Counted from the stretch's first letter, positions 16,860 to 28,129 are shown. The stretch is 42,055 nucleotides of DNA from Flavobacteriales bacterium (GCA_947463095.1 CANHRE010000002.1:1-42055), one strand, 5' to 3'. The notes: generated by a model from the sequence alone, not told the origin. Made by a program: numbers and translations.

Positions 16860-18974
16860 ATGTCACGCGATTTAGCACTCACAAGAAATATCGGTATTGC
16901 CGCGCATATTGATGCCGGTAAAACCACCACTACGGAACGCATCCTGTATTATTCAGGTGTGAACCATAAAATTGGCGAAGTTCACGACGGCGCCGCTACT
17001 ATGGACTGGATGGTTCAGGAACAGGAGCGCGGCATCACCATTACTTCTGCCGCTACCACAGTTTTCTGGAATTACCGCGGTAACAGATACCATATCAATA
17101 TTATTGACACTCCGGGTCACGTGGATTTTACCGTTGAGGTTAACCGCTCCCTGCGTGTTTTGGACGGATTGGTGTTCCTGTTCAGCGCCGTTGATGGTGT
17201 TGAACCCCAATCTGAGACCAACTGGCGCCTTGCCAACAACTATAATGTTGCCCGTATCGGCTTCGTGAATAAGATGGATCGTGCAGGCGCTGATTTCCTG
17301 AACGTGGTTAAACAGGTTCGAGATATGCTCGGAAGCAATGCAGTGCCGCTGCAACTGCCCATCGGTGCAGAGGATAACTTCCGCGGTGTTGTTGACCTGA
17401 TTAACTTCCGTGGTATGATTTGGAATGAGGCCGACAAAGGAATGACCTATGAGGTGATTGACATTCCTGCTGATATGTTGGAAGAGGCTACCGAATGGCG
17501 TGAAAAACTTCTGGAAGCTGTTTCTGAATATGATGAATCGCTGATGGAGAAGTTCTTTGACAATCCAACCTCCATCACGGAACGCGAAATCCTTGACGCC
17601 TTGCGCAAAGCAACCTTGGAAATGAAAATTGTTCCTATGGTTTGCGGTTCTTCTTTCAAGAACAAAGGCGTTCAAACCATGCTTGACCTTGTGATGGAAC
17701 TTATGCCCAGTCCGCTGGATAAGGATAACATCACTGGCATAAACCCCGATACTGACGAGCCCGTTGTTCGTAAACCAGACTTTAATGAACCTTTTTGCGC
17801 ACTGGCTTTCAAAATTGCTACCGACCCATATGTAGGTCGTCTGGCCTTCATGCGGGCCTATTCTGGTAAATTGGATGCCGGTTCGTATGTGTTGAATACC
17901 AGAAGCGGTCAGAAAGAACGTATCTCACGCATATTCCAGATGCATGCAAACAAGCAGAATCCTATTGAATTTCTGGGAGCTGGTGATATCGGTGCTGCTG
18001 TAGGCTTTAAAGACATCAAAACCGGAGATACGCTTTGCGCTGAGAATAAACCCATTATTCTGGAAGCCATGAACTTCCCTGATCCGGTAATCGGATTGGC
18101 CATCGAGCCTAAAACACAGGCTGATGTTGATAAATTGGGTACCGCACTGGCGAAACTGTCTGAAGAAGATCCAACGTTCCGTGTGCATACCGACCAAGAC
18201 ACAGGTCAAACCGTGATTTCAGGTATGGGTGAATTGCACCTAGAGATTATTGTGGATCGTCTGAAGCGTGAATTCAAAGTAGAATGTAATCAGGGTGCGC
18301 CCCAGGTTGCCTATAAAGAAGCTATCACCAGGAACTACACCCACCGCGAAGTGTACAAGAAACAAACCGGTGGTCGTGGTAAGTTTGCAGACATTCAGTT
18401 CGAACTCGGCCCTGCTGACGAAGATTTTGTTGGAGAAGGCCTGCAGTTTGTAAACGAAATTGTGGGTGGTTCCATCCCACGTGAATTCATTCCATCAGTA
18501 GAAAAGGGCTTCAAAGCTGCAATGGTAAACGGTGTACTCGCCGGTTATCCCATCAGCCGAATGAAGGTGAGGCTTTTTGACGGTTCTTACCACAACGTAG
18601 ACTCTGATTCGCTTTCGTTTGAAGTAGCCGCACGAGGTGGCTTCCGCGAGGCAGCAAGAAGCTGTGGTCCTGTGTTGTTGGAGCCCATCATGAAACTTGA
18701 AGTGGTAACTCCCGCAGAGAATACCGGAGATGTAATGGGTGACCTGAATCGCCGCCGCGGACAGCTTGAAGGTATTGATGAGCGCGCAGGTTCACAGGTA
18801 GTGAAAGCCAAAGTACCGCTGAGTGAAATGTTCGGTTATGTAACCACGTTGCGTACCATCACTTCAGGCCGTGCAAGTTCAAGTATGGAATTCAGTCACT
18901 ATTCAGAAACTCCTCGCAGCATTGCAGAAGATGTGCTGAAGAAGGTTAATGGTAAATCGTCATCTAACTCTTAA
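16860..18974 (+). CDS. fusA: Translation elongation factor G
   Basis: 704 residues, a full-length GTPase that drives ribosomal translocation and, with RRF, recycling. G1 is AHIDAGKTT (15-23), G3 is DTPGH, G4 is NKMD; domain IV carries [15 protein letters not shown] and the C-terminal domain V ends with [17 protein letters not shown]. In many bacteria tuf follows fusA in the str operon, but here rpsJ comes next after 14 bases, which is the usual Bacteroidota arrangement. It could be one of several EF-G copies; its operon position marks it as the canonical one. Confidence 0.97.
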   Translation: MSRDLALTRNIGIAAHIDAGKTTTTERILYYSGVNHKIGEVHDGAATMDWMVQEQERGITITSAATTVFWNYRGNRYHINIIDTPGHVDFTVEVNRSLRVLDGLVFLFSAVDGVEPQSETNWRLANNYNVARIGFVNKMDRAGADFLNVVKQVRDMLGSNAVPLQLPIGAEDNFRGVVDLINFRGMIWNEADKGMTYEVIDIPADMLEEATEWREKLLEAVSEYDESLMEKFFDNPTSITEREILDALRKATLEMKIVPMVCGSSFKNKGVQTMLDLVMELMPSPLDKDNITGINPDTDEPVVRKPDFNEPFCALAFKIATDPYVGRLAFMRAYSGKLDAGSYVLNTRSGQKERISRIFQMHANKQNPIEFLGAGDIGAAVGFKDIKTGDTLCAENKPIILEAMNFPDPVIGLAIEPKTQADVDKLGTALAKLSEEDPTFRVHTDQDTGQTVISGMGELHLEIIVDRLKREFKVECNQGAPQVAYKEAITRNYTHREVYKKQTGGRGKFADIQFELGPADEDFVGEGLQFVNEIVGGSIPREFIPSVEKGFKAAMVNGVLAGYPISRMKVRLFDGSYHNVDSDSLSFEVAARGGFREAARSCGPVLLEPIMKLEVVTPAENTGDVMGDLNRRRGQLEGIDERAGSQVVKAKVPLSEMFGYVTTLRTITSGRASSSMEFSHYSETPRSIAEDVLKKVNGKSSSNS

Positions 18975-18988
18975 AAGTAATTAAATCA

Positions 18989-19297
18989 ATGATCAGCCAT
19001 AAGATCAGGATAAAGCTCAAGTCATTCGATCACAACCTGCTTGATAAAAGTGCGGAGAAGATTGTGAAGGCTGTAAAACAAACCGGCGTAGTGGTGAGCG
19101 GGCCCATCCCGTTGCCTACCCGTAAGAAAGTGTTCACCGTTCTTCGTTCACCACACGTGAACAAGAAGGCTAGGGAACAGTTCCAGGTTTGTTCTTACAA
19201 ACGTCTTATTGACATTTATAACAGTTCTACTAAAACCGTTGATGCACTCATGAAACTTGAGTTGCCCAGTGGTGTAGACGTTGAAATCAAAATATAA
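18989..19297 (+). CDS. rpsJ: 30S ribosomal protein S10 (NusE)
   Basis: 102 residues. S10 belongs to the 30S head and also acts as NusE in transcription antitermination and transcription-translation coupling. The central loop region [23 protein letters not shown] is conserved. It opens the S10 cluster but has no promoter of its own that I can see; the 14 bases after fusA are AT-rich and lack a Shine-Dalgarno sequence. Confidence 0.98.
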   Translation: MISHKIRIKLKSFDHNLLDKSAEKIVKAVKQTGVVVSGPIPLPTRKKVFTVLRSPHVNKKAREQFQVCSYKRLIDIYNSSTKTVDALMKLELPSGVDVEIKI

Positions 19298-19305
19298 AGA
19301 TCATC

Positions 19306-19932
19306 ATGCAAGGATTAATCGGTAAAAAGTTGGGCATGACCAGCATCTTTGACGAAAACGGCCGCAGTGTGGCATGTACCGTCATTCAAGCTGGTCCCTG
19401 TGTTGTAACCCACGTGAAAAAACAAGAAAAGGACGGATACAGTGCCGTCCAAATTTCCTGGGGCGACCTGAAACCCAAGCATGCCTCCAAAGCCATTACC
19501 GGGCATTGCGCCAAAGCGAATACGGCTCCCAAAAAGGAGTTTCACGAATTTCGCAACCCAGAAGGTGCTGAGGCCGCTGCAAATATCGGCGATGTGTTCG
19601 ATGTGAACATTTTCAACGCCGGCGATTTTGTGGACGTCATCGGAACTTCTAAAGGTAAAGGTTTCCAGGGAGTAGTAAAGCGTCATGGCTTTGCGGGTGT
19701 GGGTGAATCTACCCACGGTCAGCACAACCGTCAGCGCCACCCTGGTTCTATTGGAGCTTGCTCGTTTCCGGCTCGTGTGTTCAAAGGCATTCGTATGGCC
19801 GGACGCACAGGAGGAAGCAGGGTTAAAGGAGTGAACCTCCAGATTTTAAAAGTAGTTGCGGACCAAAACCTTTTAATCATTAAAGGAAATATTCCCGGCT
19901 ACAATGGTTCCACCGTCATCATTGAACGCTGA
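19306..19932 (+). CDS. rplC: 50S ribosomal protein L3
   Basis: 208 residues. L3 is an early assembly protein whose extension approaches the peptidyl-transferase centre. It begins [17 protein letters not shown], and the extension [20 protein letters not shown] and [15 protein letters not shown] are present. It ends one base before the rplD start codon. Confidence 0.98.
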   Translation: MQGLIGKKLGMTSIFDENGRSVACTVIQAGPCVVTHVKKQEKDGYSAVQISWGDLKPKHASKAITGHCAKANTAPKKEFHEFRNPEGAEAAANIGDVFDVNIFNAGDFVDVIGTSKGKGFQGVVKRHGFAGVGESTHGQHNRQRHPGSIGACSFPARVFKGIRMAGRTGGSRVKGVNLQILKVVADQNLLIIKGNIPGYNGSTVIIER

Positions 19933-19933
19933 A

Positions 19934-20563
19934 ATGGAATTTAAAGTATTAAACAAAGAAGGAGCAGAAACGGGTAGAACCGTACAACTGCCATCGGCCA
20001 TATTTGGGATTGAACCCAATGACCATGCCATCTATCTGGATGTAAAACAATTCCAGGCCAATCAGCGTCAGGGCACGCATAAATCCAAAGACCGCAGCGA
20101 AATCAGCAAAAGTACCAGAAAGCTGTTTCGTCAGAAAGGTACTGGAGGAGCGCGCCACGGTAGCATCAAAGCTGGTATTTATGTTGGTGGCGGTAGAATT
20201 CATGGCCCTCGTCCTAGGAATTATAGCTTCAAACTGAATAAAAAATTAAAGAGGTTGGCTCGTTTTTCAGCACTTAGCTATAAAGCTAAAGAACATCAGA
20301 TTACCGTTCTGGAAGACATAAACATGGATGTGCCAAAAACCAGCGAGTTTAACCGCATGCTGGGTAACCTTAAGGTTTCTGGACGCACGCTGTTTGTTAC
20401 TCCTGCTCTGAACCGCAACGTATACCTGTCAGGAAGGAACATTCCTAACAACAGGATTATGAACGCTACGGATCTGAACACCTATGAAATTATGAAGGCC
20501 CACAACCTGATTCTTTTTGAATCTGCGGTGAAGGCTATTGGGGACTCTTATAACAACGATTGA
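19934..20563 (+). CDS. rplD: 50S ribosomal protein L4
   Basis: 209 residues from the ATG at 19934 ([10 protein letters not shown]). An in-frame start ten codons earlier lies inside rplC and is rejected. The long loop [20 protein letters not shown] reaches the narrow part of the exit tunnel, where macrolides bind. In E. coli L4 represses its own operon; no such leader structure is evident here because the S10 cluster has no separate leader. Confidence 0.97.
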   Translation: MEFKVLNKEGAETGRTVQLPSAIFGIEPNDHAIYLDVKQFQANQRQGTHKSKDRSEISKSTRKLFRQKGTGGARHGSIKAGIYVGGGRIHGPRPRNYSFKLNKKLKRLARFSALSYKAKEHQITVLEDINMDVPKTSEFNRMLGNLKVSGRTLFVTPALNRNVYLSGRNIPNNRIMNATDLNTYEIMKAHNLILFESAVKAIGDSYNND

Positions 20564-20564
20564 G

Positions 20565-20849
20565 ATGGTACTGAAAAAACCACTGATTACAGAAAAAATG
20601 ACCGGCCTCACCGAAAAGAGGCAGCAATATGGCTTCATAGTTGACCCCAAGGCTACTAAAGATGAAATTCGGAAGGCTGTAGAAGAGTTCTACAATGTGC
20701 AGGTAGACCGCGTTAACACCATGATATCTCGTGGAAAATCGCGCAAAAACAGGCGCTCCGGGTTGATTTCTGGCTACAATAAAGCCCTCAAAAAAGCAAT
20801 CATTACGCTGAAGGAAGGTTCTACTATTGATTTTTACGAAAATATCTAA
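20565..20849 (+). CDS. rplW: 50S ribosomal protein L23
   Basis: 94 residues from the ATG one base after the rplD stop; a longer frame starting at 20538 overlaps rplD and is rejected. L23 lies at the tunnel exit and is the docking site for trigger factor and SRP. It begins MVLKKPLITEKMTG, the normal family start. Confidence 0.97.
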   Translation: MVLKKPLITEKMTGLTEKRQQYGFIVDPKATKDEIRKAVEEFYNVQVDRVNTMISRGKSRKNRRSGLISGYNKALKKAIITLKEGSTIDFYENI

Positions 20850-20855
20850 AGAGAA

Positions 20856-21695
20856 ATGGCACTGAACAGATTACGTCCGGTAACTCCGGGAACGCGCTTC
20901 CGAATAGCGAATGCGTTCTCTGAGCTTACTTCAGATAAGCCGGAAAAATCCCTGCTTGTTCCCATCAAGAAAACCGGTGGAAGGAACAATACAGGTAAAA
21001 TGACGATGCGCTACATTGGCGGTGGCCACAAGCGCAAATACAGGATAATTGATTTCAAAAGGGACAAGATGGGCATGGCCGCCGAGGTTCAGTCTATCGA
21101 ATATGATCCTAACAGGACTGCATTCATTGCTCTTGTATCTTATACCGATGGTGAAAAACGCTACATTGTAGCGCCCACCGGTTTAAAGGTAGGCATGAAG
21201 GTAGAAAGTGGACCAGGCTCAGCTCCCGAAGTAGGCAATGCCTTGCCCATGAATCAGATTCCGCTGGGTTCTATGATCCACAATATTGAAATGCAGCCCG
21301 GCCAGGGTGCCCGTTTGTGCAGAAGTGCAGGATCATCTGCACAGCTGCTGGCACGTGAAGGCAAGTATGCTGCCATCAAATTGCCTTCAGGTGAATCGCG
21401 CCTGGTACTGGCAAATTGCCTGGCAACCATAGGCACTGTTTCAAACAGCGACCATAGCAATACCAGAAAAGGGAAAGCAGGCCGTTCACGTTGGTTGGGA
21501 ATCCGTCCACGTGTTCGTCCGGCAGCCATGAACCCTGTCGATCACCCTATGGGTGGTGGCGAAGGCCGGAACAAAGGTGGACAATCTCGCTCCCGTAATC
21601 TTATCTATGCTCAGGGTCAAAAAACCCGCAGCACTAAGAAGGGTAGCAGCCGCCTGATTATTGAACGCAGAAAGAGCAAACGTAACAGCAAATAA
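20856..21695 (+). CDS. rplB: 50S ribosomal protein L2
   Basis: 279 residues. L2 is needed for subunit association and peptidyl-transferase activity. The conserved loop [16 protein letters not shown], containing the key histidine, is intact, and the C-terminus [18 protein letters not shown] is highly basic. Confidence 0.98.
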   Translation: MALNRLRPVTPGTRFRIANAFSELTSDKPEKSLLVPIKKTGGRNNTGKMTMRYIGGGHKRKYRIIDFKRDKMGMAAEVQSIEYDPNRTAFIALVSYTDGEKRYIVAPTGLKVGMKVESGPGSAPEVGNALPMNQIPLGSMIHNIEMQPGQGARLCRSAGSSAQLLAREGKYAAIKLPSGESRLVLANCLATIGTVSNSDHSNTRKGKAGRSRWLGIRPRVRPAAMNPVDHPMGGGEGRNKGGQSRSRNLIYAQGQKTRSTKKGSSRLIIERRKSKRNSK

Positions 21696-21700
21696 GATAC

Positions 21701-21958
21701 ATGGCACGTTCCCTGAAAAAAGGCCCGTTCGTAGATTTTAAACTCGACCGGAAGGTGGCCAAATTGAATGAATCAAATAAAAAGAGTGTGATTAAGACCT
21801 GGTCAAGGCGCAGTTTGATAATTCCTGACATGGTTGGACATACCTTTGCCGTTCATAACGGTAACAAATTCATTCCGGTGTATGTAACCGAAAACATGGT
21901 AGGACACAAACTCGGAGAGTTTGCACCAACCCGTACATTTAAAGGTCACAGTAAGTAA
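21701..21958 (+). CDS. rpsS: 30S ribosomal protein S19
   Basis: 85 residues, slightly shorter than the common ~92 because the C-terminal tail is trimmed; the conserved core [29 protein letters not shown] and [12 protein letters not shown] is complete. S19 is in the 30S head and contacts the A-site tRNA. rplV follows after seven bases. Confidence 0.97.
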   Translation: MARSLKKGPFVDFKLDRKVAKLNESNKKSVIKTWSRRSLIIPDMVGHTFAVHNGNKFIPVYVTENMVGHKLGEFAPTRTFKGHSK

Positions 21959-21965
21959 AAGCAGG

Positions 21966-22364
21966 ATGGAAGCGAAAGCAATATTAAGAAACTGCCCTAT
22001 GTCACCCCGTAAGATGCGTCTTGTGGTGGATCAGATTCGCGGCGAGAACGTAGATAAGGCTCTGAACATCCTGCAGTTTAGCCAGCGCCCTCTGTATGCT
22101 CAATTTGTTAGCAAACTGCTGCGCAGCGGCATAGCCAACTGGGCACAGATTAACGATGGCAGGCGCATTGAAGAAAGTGACTTGTTTGTGAAAACCATCA
22201 TGGTTGATGCGGGTTTTACAATCAAACGTCTTCGCACTGCACCCCAGGGAAGAGGTAACCGCATCAGCAAGCGCAGCAACCACATCACGTTGATAGTGGA
22301 CAGTCGCCAGGATGTCGCTAAATCGTCATCAAAAGAATCATTAACCGAAGAGACAAACGCATAA
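21966..22364 (+). CDS. rplV: 50S ribosomal protein L22
   Basis: 132 residues from the ATG at 21966 ([20 protein letters not shown]); a longer frame from 21921 overlaps rpsS. The tunnel-lining hairpin is [20 protein letters not shown]. An acidic, Ser-rich C-terminal tail ([13 protein letters not shown]) extends the protein about 15 residues beyond the E. coli length. rpsC starts one base after the stop. Confidence 0.97.
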   Translation: MEAKAILRNCPMSPRKMRLVVDQIRGENVDKALNILQFSQRPLYAQFVSKLLRSGIANWAQINDGRRIEESDLFVKTIMVDAGFTIKRLRTAPQGRGNRISKRSNHITLIVDSRQDVAKSSSKESLTEETNA

Positions 22365-22365
22365 A

Positions 22366-23142
22366 ATGGGACAAAAAGTAAACCCGGTAGGTCTGAGGTT
22401 GGGTATTATCCGCGGTTGGGATTCCAACTGGTACGGAGGTAGAAATTACAGCGATAAGCTGGTGGAGGATGAAAAGATCCGCAAATACCTTCGCGTCCGG
22501 ATTCCCAAAGGTGGAATCAGCAAAGTGGTGATAGAACGCACCATGAAACGGATTACCATCACCATCAATACCGCTAGACCGGGGATTGTTATTGGAAAAG
22601 GTGGTCAGGAAGTTGACACCATCCGCGAAGAAATCAGAAAGATTACCAAGAAGGACGTTCAAATCAACATCAATGAAATTAAGCGTCCTGAATTGGATGC
22701 GAAATTGGTGGCTGACAGCATAGCAAGCCAGATTGAGGGTCGTATTTCCTTCAAGCGTGCGCTGAAAGGAGCCATAGGTAGTTCGATGAGAATGGGCGCT
22801 GAAGGAATCAAAATTCGCATCAGCGGACGATTGAATGGTGCTGAAATAGCCCGTACTGAACAATATAAGGACGGTCGTACACCGCTGCACACCTTGCGCT
22901 CTGATATAGATTATGCGCTGAGTGAAGCTCAAACGGTATATGGAAAAATCGGTATCAAAGTTTGGATTTGCCGCGGGGATATCTTCGGTAAAGTAGATTT
23001 GGCGCCGGTTCATGAGAAATCCGACCGACGAGAAGGTCATGGCGGTGGACGTGGTCCAAACCGTCGCGATCAAGGTGGAAATGACAACAGGCGTCGTCGC
23101 ACGGGTGACCGTGACCGTGGGCCAAGGAGGGATAACCGATAA
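22366..23142 (+). CDS. rpsC: 30S ribosomal protein S3
   Basis: 258 residues. S3 forms part of the mRNA entry channel and has helicase activity. The KH domain GxxG is in [12 protein letters not shown]. About 40 C-terminal residues are an Arg/Gly/Asp-rich, low-complexity tail ([14 protein letters not shown] and [17 protein letters not shown]) beyond the usual core; such tails are seen in other Bacteroidota and are probably RNA-contacting and disordered. Confidence 0.97.
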   Translation: MGQKVNPVGLRLGIIRGWDSNWYGGRNYSDKLVEDEKIRKYLRVRIPKGGISKVVIERTMKRITITINTARPGIVIGKGGQEVDTIREEIRKITKKDVQININEIKRPELDAKLVADSIASQIEGRISFKRALKGAIGSSMRMGAEGIKIRISGRLNGAEIARTEQYKDGRTPLHTLRSDIDYALSEAQTVYGKIGIKVWICRGDIFGKVDLAPVHEKSDRREGHGGGRGPNRRDQGGNDNRRRRTGDRDRGPRRDNR

Positions 23143-23153
23143 TTAATGGAGCT

Positions 23154-23579
23154 ATGCTGAGTCCAAAAAGAACCAAATTTCGCAAAATGCACAAAGGCCG
23201 TGTAAAAGGTCTTGCAACACGCGGTCATCGTTTAAATTTCGGCACATGCGGCCTGAAAAGTCTTGAACCTGCCTGGATAACTGCCCGTCAGATTGAAGCT
23301 GCCCGTATTGCCCTCACGCGTTATTTGAAAAGGGAAGGTCAGGTATGGATCCGGATATTCCCAGATAAGCCTGTAACCAAGAAACCAGCTGAAGTGCGGA
23401 TGGGTAAAGGTAAAGGTGCACCAGAATACTGGGTGGCCATTATTAAACCTGGTACCATCATGTTCGAAGTTGCCGGTGTACCCCTGGATATTGCTCAGGA
23501 GGGTATGCGTTTGGCCGCCATGAAGCTTCCCGTACAAACGAAATTTGTTGTAAAACCTGACTTTTCAGAGGAAAACTGA
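23154..23579 (+). CDS. rplP: 50S ribosomal protein L16
   Basis: 141 residues beginning [17 protein letters not shown]16 organises the A-site region of the 50S. The loop [23 protein letters not shown] is intact. It ends two bases before rpmC. Confidence 0.98.
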   Translation: MLSPKRTKFRKMHKGRVKGLATRGHRLNFGTCGLKSLEPAWITARQIEAARIALTRYLKREGQVWIRIFPDKPVTKKPAEVRMGKGKGAPEYWVAIIKPGTIMFEVAGVPLDIAQEGMRLAAMKLPVQTKFVVKPDFSEEN

Positions 23580-23581
23580 TC

Positions 23582-23812
23582 ATGAAATACGAGGAAATAA
23601 AATCAACGCCAACGCGTGAACTAATAGAGCGCTATAAAGAGGAAAAAGTGCGCTTACAAAAGCTGTGCTTCACCGATGCGGTTTCCAAACTCGATCAGCC
23701 AAGTAAGCTGAAAGAAGCCCGCAGGAACGTGGCCAGGTACCTCACAGAATTAAATGCTCGCCGTATCTCTTTTGAATTGGCGGCAATGAAACGTAAAGAA
23801 GAACAGGATTAA
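23582..23812 (+). CDS. rpmC: 50S ribosomal protein L29
   Basis: 76 residues, mostly two helices ([21 protein letters not shown] and [19 protein letters not shown]), a little longer than the E. coli protein. L29 sits near the tunnel exit beside L23. Its TAA shares its last base with the rpsQ ATG (TAATG). Confidence 0.95.
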   Translation: MKYEEIKSTPTRELIERYKEEKVRLQKLCFTDAVSKLDQPSKLKEARRNVARYLTELNARRISFELAAMKRKEEQD

Positions 23813-24072
23813 TGGAAGCCAACAGGAACGCCCGCAAAGAGATTGTGGGACGCGTAACCAGCGCCAAAATGGATAAAACCATCTCCGTTGCCGTGGTGCG
23901 CAGTGTGAAGCACCCTAAATACGGGAAGTACTTTAAGAAGACAAAAACCTTCTATGCTCATGACGATAAAAATGAATGCGGTGAGAATGACATCGTTCGC
24001 ATCATGGAAACGCGTCCGCTGAGCAAAATGAAGCGTTGGAGGCTTGTAGAAATTGTTGAAAAGGCTAAGTAA
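23812..24072 (+). CDS. rpsQ: 30S ribosomal protein S17
   Basis: 86 residues, OB fold ([46 protein letters not shown]). S17 is a primary 16S 5'-domain binder. It is linked to both neighbours by one-base TAATG overlaps, so rpmC, rpsQ and rplN should be made in fixed proportion. Confidence 0.97.
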   Translation: MEANRNARKEIVGRVTSAKMDKTISVAVVRSVKHPKYGKYFKKTKTFYAHDDKNECGENDIVRIMETRPLSKMKRWRLVEIVEKAK

Positions 24073-24440
24073 TGATACAGCAGGAAACCAGACTCAAAGT
24101 AGCCGATAACAGCGGCGCAAAAGAAGTATTGTGCATCCGCGTACTCGGTGGTACCGGCAGACGTTATGCCAGTGTAGGAGATAAAATTGTGGTAAGTGTT
24201 AAATCTGCCATGCCTTCCTCCGGTATGAAAAAAGGAGCCGTTTCTAAGGCTGTTGTGGTACGCGTAAAAAAAGAAGTACGCCGCCCTGATGGATCTTACA
24301 TCCGCTTCGATGAAAACAGTTGCGTATTGCTCAATAACTCAGACGAACCCAGAGGAACCCGTATTTTCGGACCCGTGGCTCGCGAGCTTCGTGATAAACA
24401 ATTTATGAAAATCGTTTCTCTGGCACCGGAAGTACTTTAA
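24072..24440 (+). CDS. rplN: 50S ribosomal protein L14
   Basis: 122 residues starting [21 protein letters not shown]14 lies at the subunit interface and is the target of the silencing factor RsfS. Length and conserved core are standard. Confidence 0.98.
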   Translation: MIQQETRLKVADNSGAKEVLCIRVLGGTGRRYASVGDKIVVSVKSAMPSSGMKKGAVSKAVVVRVKKEVRRPDGSYIRFDENSCVLLNNSDEPRGTRIFGPVARELRDKQFMKIVSLAPEVL

Positions 24441-24444
24441 AAAT

Positions 24445-24756
24445 ATGAAACTCAAGATTAAGAAAAACGATACGGTGAAGGTTATCGCCGGTGACGAAAA
24501 AGGTAAAACCGGTAAAGTGATACGGGTGATTCCTGCGTCTAACCGCGCCGTGGTGGAAGGTTTAAACCTGGTAACCAAACACTACAAGCCCACTGCCCAA
24601 AATACCAGTGGTCGCATCGAGAAAATTGAAGCTCCCATGCACATGAGTAACCTCATGGTAATGGAAGGCAGCGATGTAGCTAAAGTAGGCCGTAAACTTG
24701 ACCAGGATGGCAAGAACAAGCGTTTCAACAAGCGCACAGGTTCATTCATTGATTAA
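24445..24756 (+). CDS. rplX: 50S ribosomal protein L24
   Basis: 103 residues with the N-terminal KOW motif KKNDTVKVIAGDEKGKTGKV. L24 is an assembly initiator of the 50S and sits at the tunnel exit. Four bases separate it from rplN and 12 from rplE. Confidence 0.98.
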   Translation: MKLKIKKNDTVKVIAGDEKGKTGKVIRVIPASNRAVVEGLNLVTKHYKPTAQNTSGRIEKIEAPMHMSNLMVMEGSDVAKVGRKLDQDGKNKRFNKRTGSFID

Positions 24757-24768
24757 ACATAGAAATAC

Positions 24769-25320
24769 ATGAGCTACTCACCAAGGCTTAAATCGCACTA
24801 TAAAGAAGCAGCTGCACCTGCCATGATGCACAAATTCGGCTACCAGAATCCTATGGAGGTGCCGAAAATCACCAAGGTATCCCTGAATCAGGGCGTTGGA
24901 GCCGCAGTTTCTGATAAGAAAATGATTGACGCTGCTGTTGATGAAATGTCACGCATCGCCGGTCAAAAAGCCCAAGCAACCATATCGCGGAAAGCGATTA
25001 GTAACTTTAAACTTAGGGAGAACATGCCTATCGGCGCTAAGGTAACGCTTCGCGGAGACCGCATGTATGAATTCCTGGAGCGCCTTACCGCTGTGGCATT
25101 GCCTCGCGTGCGTGACTTCCAGGGTTTGGCAGTGAAAGGCTTTGACGGCCGTGGGAACTATACCCTGGGCATCACAGAGCAAATCATTTTCCCTGAAATT
25201 GATATCGATAAAGTAAGCAGGATCAATGGTATGGATATTACCATTGTTACTACAGCCAAAACAGACGAAGAATGTTTGGAACTGCTGCGCAACATGGGAT
25301 TCCCTTTCAAGAGCAAATAA
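24769..25320 (+). CDS. rplE: 50S ribosomal protein L5
   Basis: 183 residues. L5 binds 5S rRNA and contacts P-site tRNA and S13. The stretches [17 protein letters not shown] and [19 protein letters not shown] are typical. rpsN follows after four bases. Confidence 0.98.
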   Translation: MSYSPRLKSHYKEAAAPAMMHKFGYQNPMEVPKITKVSLNQGVGAAVSDKKMIDAAVDEMSRIAGQKAQATISRKAISNFKLRENMPIGAKVTLRGDRMYEFLERLTAVALPRVRDFQGLAVKGFDGRGNYTLGITEQIIFPEIDIDKVSRINGMDITIVTTAKTDEECLELLRNMGFPFKSK

Positions 25321-25324
25321 TTCA

Positions 25325-25594
25325 ATGGCAAAAGAGTCAATAAAAGCAAGACAGCGGAAAAGGGAACAAATGGTTGCCCGTTTCGCAGAGAAGCGCAAGG
25401 CGCTGATTGAAGCCGGTGACTATGTGGGTTTGCAAAAGCTTCCCCGCAACGCATCACCCGTGCGTCTGCGCAACCGTTGTAAAATCACCGGTCGCCCAAG
25501 AGGTTACATCCGTACGTTCGGTCTGTGTAGAAACATGTTCCGCCAAATGGCAAACGATGGTAAAATACCTGGCGTAACTAAAGCGAGCTGGTAA
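25325..25594 (+). CDS. rpsN: 30S ribosomal protein S14, zinc-independent long form
   Basis: 89 residues from the ATG at 25325 ([16 protein letters not shown]); a longer frame from 25226 overlaps rplE. Zinc-binding S14 is ~61 residues with two CxxC pairs. Here each pair has lost a member (RCKITGR and LCRNMF), so no zinc site is possible. This is the long form common in many phyla. Confidence 0.96.
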   Translation: MAKESIKARQRKREQMVARFAEKRKALIEAGDYVGLQKLPRNASPVRLRNRCKITGRPRGYIRTFGLCRNMFRQMANDGKIPGVTKASW

Positions 25595-25614
25595 ATATTT
25601 AAGAAAAAAGAATC

Positions 25615-26013
25615 ATGACTGACCCAATAGCAGATTACCTGACACGACTGCGAAATGCGATCCACGCAAGTCACCGCATCGTGGAAATACCGGCCAGCAG
25701 TATCAAGCGTGAAATTACACGTGTGCTGTACGAGAAAGGTTACATCCTGAAATACAAATTCGAAGAAACTGAAAACCATCAGGGTGTAATTAAAATTGCA
25801 CTCAAATACCACCCTGTTACCAAAGAATCCGCAATACGTGATTTGATACGCATCAGTAAGCCAGGTTTGCGCAAGTATGCCGGTAAAGATGCGCTTCCAC
25901 GCGTTCTGAATGGCTTAGGGGTGGCTATCCTCACAACCAGTAAAGGTGTTATGACCGATAAAGAAGCACGTCAACACAATATTGGTGGTGAAGTTTTGTG
26001 TTACGTTTCTTGA
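25615..26013 (+). CDS. rpsH: 30S ribosomal protein S8
   Basis: 132 residues ([21 protein letters not shown]-terminal [21 protein letters not shown]). S8 is a primary binder of the 16S central domain and in E. coli represses the spc operon through rplE mRNA. A 20-base gap precedes it, one of the larger ones in this stretch. Confidence 0.98.
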   Translation: MTDPIADYLTRLRNAIHASHRIVEIPASSIKREITRVLYEKGYILKYKFEETENHQGVIKIALKYHPVTKESAIRDLIRISKPGLRKYAGKDALPRVLNGLGVAILTTSKGVMTDKEARQHNIGGEVLCYVS

Positions 26014-26032
26014 TAAATAGAAAAAGAAAAAG

Positions 26033-26587
26033 ATGTCACGCGTAGGAAAATCAATCATTAAACTGCCTTCAAAAGTGGAGGTAAGTATTGATTCAGCAAA
26101 TCTTGTAACCGTAAAAGGTCCTAAGGGATCTTTAACCCAACAAATGAACCCCGGTTTCTCCCTGTCTCAGGAGGATGGTAACCTCACCGTTACTCGTCCA
26201 GGAGAAAGCAAGCAGGATAAAGCACTTCATGGTCTTTACCGCTCACTGATCAACAATATGGTCATCGGCGTAAGCGAAGGTCATTCTGTTAAACAGGAAT
26301 TGGTAGGTGTTGGTTACAAGGTGAGCAATCAGGGTAATATTCTTGACTTTTCTTTGGGTCACTCCCACAGAATCGTTCTGGAAGTTCCTTCTGAAATTCA
26401 GGTAATCACTGAAACTGTTAAAGGTCAGAATCCATCCATTACCATGTCCAGCACTGATAAGCAGCTGCTTGGTCAAATTGCGGCTAAAATCCGTTCTTTC
26501 AGGAAACCTGAACCCTATAAAGGTAAAGGTATTCGTTTTGCTGGCGAACAGCTGAGAAGGAAAGCCGGTAAATCCGCATCTAAATAA
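26033..26587 (+). CDS. rplF: 50S ribosomal protein L6
   Basis: 184 residues, two repeated L6 domains. L6 stands near the factor-binding site. The conserved C-terminal KPEPYKGKGIRFAGE and the central ELVGVGYKV are present. Confidence 0.98.
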   Translation: MSRVGKSIIKLPSKVEVSIDSANLVTVKGPKGSLTQQMNPGFSLSQEDGNLTVTRPGESKQDKALHGLYRSLINNMVIGVSEGHSVKQELVGVGYKVSNQGNILDFSLGHSHRIVLEVPSEIQVITETVKGQNPSITMSSTDKQLLGQIAAKIRSFRKPEPYKGKGIRFAGEQLRRKAGKSASK

Positions 26588-26600
26588 TCGTTAAAGAGCA

Positions 26601-26957
26601 ATGGCAACGAGAAAAACGTCCAGGAGAGATAAAATCCGCAGTCGCATACGCGGGAAAATTCAAGGAACGCAGTTAAGGCCTCGGCTGAATGTATTCCGCA
26701 GCAATACCGATATCTATGTTCAAATTGTAGATGACCATAAAGGTCATACGCTTTGCGCAGCATCCTCGAAAGAGAAAGATATTGCCACAATTAAAGATAC
26801 CAAAACTGCCAAAGCTGCTTTGGTAGGTAAAAAGATTGCGGAAAAAGCAATCGCGGCAGGTATTACCTCAGTTGTTTTCGACAGGGGAGGTTATCTGTAT
26901 CACGGTAGGGTAAAAAGCCTGGCTGATGCAGCCAGGGAGGGAGGTCTTCAATTCTAA
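26601..26957 (+). CDS. rplR: 50S ribosomal protein L18
   Basis: 118 residues. L18 binds 5S rRNA together with L5. The N-terminus is very basic ([20 protein letters not shown]) and the end [19 protein letters not shown] is characteristic. Confidence 0.98.
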   Translation: MATRKTSRRDKIRSRIRGKIQGTQLRPRLNVFRSNTDIYVQIVDDHKGHTLCAASSKEKDIATIKDTKTAKAALVGKKIAEKAIAAGITSVVFDRGGYLYHGRVKSLADAAREGGLQF

Positions 26958-26966
26958 AGAACAGTA

Positions 26967-27488
26967 ATGTCCAATCAGAATATCAAACGCGTTAAGTCCA
27001 GCGACCTGGAACAACTTACCGAAAAAGTAGTATCCATCAACCGAGTAGCAAAAGTTACCAAAGGTGGGCGTACGTTCAGCTTTACTGCCATTGTGGTTGT
27101 GGGCAACGGAAAAGGTGTTGTAGGACATGGCCTCGGAAAAGCTTCCGAAGTTCAGGATGCAGTTACTAAAGGTATTGAAGATGCTAAAAAGAATCTTATC
27201 AAGGTACCCGTAATTAATGGAACAGTTCCTCATGCGCAGCATGGAAAATTTTGTGGAGGTATGGTTTTCTTGAAGCCTGCGGCACACGGTACCGGTGTTA
27301 TTGCCGGTGGTGCTATGCGTGCAGTTCTTGAAAGCGCCGGCATCCATGACGTATTGGCAAAGTCCAAAGGAAGCTCTAACCCGCACAATGTGGTGAAAGC
27401 AACTTTCGACGCCCTGACCAAAATGAGAGATCCTTTTACCGTGGCTCAGTTGCGCGGTGTGAACCTGAAGAAAGTTTTTAACGGTTGA
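26967..27488 (+). CDS. rpsE: 30S ribosomal protein S5
   Basis: 173 residues. S5 helps decoding fidelity and forms part of the mRNA entry site. It has the N-terminal dsRNA-binding-like domain ([20 protein letters not shown]) and the second domain with [20 protein letters not shown]. Confidence 0.98.
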   Translation: MSNQNIKRVKSSDLEQLTEKVVSINRVAKVTKGGRTFSFTAIVVVGNGKGVVGHGLGKASEVQDAVTKGIEDAKKNLIKVPVINGTVPHAQHGKFCGGMVFLKPAAHGTGVIAGGAMRAVLESAGIHDVLAKSKGSSNPHNVVKATFDALTKMRDPFTVAQLRGVNLKKVFNG

Positions 27489-27492
27489 AGCA

Positions 27493-27675
27493 ATGTCAAA
27501 AGTGAAAATCACCTTGGTGCGCAGCGCCATCGGTCACCCCAAAAACCAGAAAGCTACCCTGGAAGCACTCGGATTGCGTAAACTTCACCGCAGCCGTGAA
27601 CTTGAACTCAACCCTCAACTGGAGGGTATGATCAACACCGTGAAGCATTTGTTGACTATAGAAAAAGCAGATTGA
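27493..27675 (+). CDS. rpmD: 50S ribosomal protein L30
   Basis: 60 residues, the usual small bacterial form (KVTLVRSAIG-like start KITLVRSAIGHPKNQKATLE, then LGLRKLHRSREL). L30 is a small 50S protein near the 5S region. Gaps of four bases on each side place it firmly within the operon. Confidence 0.97.
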   Translation: MSKVKITLVRSAIGHPKNQKATLEALGLRKLHRSRELELNPQLEGMINTVKHLLTIEKAD

Positions 27676-27679
27676 ATTT

Positions 27680-28129
27680 ATGAACCTCAGCAATCTTAAA
27701 CCGGCCCCGGGCTCGGTTAAAAAATCAAAGCGTATAGGCAGGGGACAAGGTTCCGGAAAGGGCGGTACCTCTACCAAAGGACATAAAGGAGCTCAGTCAC
27801 GTACCGGTTACTCCAGGAAAGTTGGTTTCGAAGGTGGTCAGATGCCTCTTCAACGACGTATCCCTAAAGGTGGATTTAAAAACATCAACCGTGTGGAATA
27901 TGCAGCAATCAATTTGGATGTTCTTCAGCAAATAAGCGAAGAGAAGAAACTCTCTAAAATAGATCGCGACGTGTTGATCCAGCGCAACATCCTGGGTAAA
28001 TCAGAACTCGTGAAAATCCTTGGACGCGGAACCCTTACCGTAGCTCTGGAGATCCACGCTCATGCTTTTTCTTCTTCCGCCAAAGAAGCCATCGAAAAGG
28101 CCGGCGGTTCAGCACATTTAATAAACTAA
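27680..28129 (+). CDS. rplO: 50S ribosomal protein L15
   Basis: 149 residues. The glycine-rich N-terminal extension that penetrates the 50S core is visible (RIGRGQGSGKGGTSTKGHKG), followed by GFEGGQMPLQRRIPKGGFKN. It ends one base before secY, coupling ribosome and translocon synthesis. Confidence 0.98.
   Translation: MNLSNLKPAPGSVKKSKRIGRGQGSGKGGTSTKGHKGAQSRTGYSRKVGFEGGQMPLQRRIPKGGFKNINRVEYAAINLDVLQQISEEKKLSKIDRDVLIQRNILGKSELVKILGRGTLTVALEIHAHAFSSSAKEAIEKAGGSAHLIN

Noticed and set aside
22985-23142. Arg/Gly-rich end of rpsC as a separate small gene or repeat insertion
   Set aside because: It is in frame and continuous with S3 and resembles the low-complexity tails of S3 in related bacteria.
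26868-27530. Minus-strand frame of 220 codons over rpsE and rplR
   Set aside because: Opposite two ribosomal-protein genes under strong constraint; the long frame is a by-product of their codon use.
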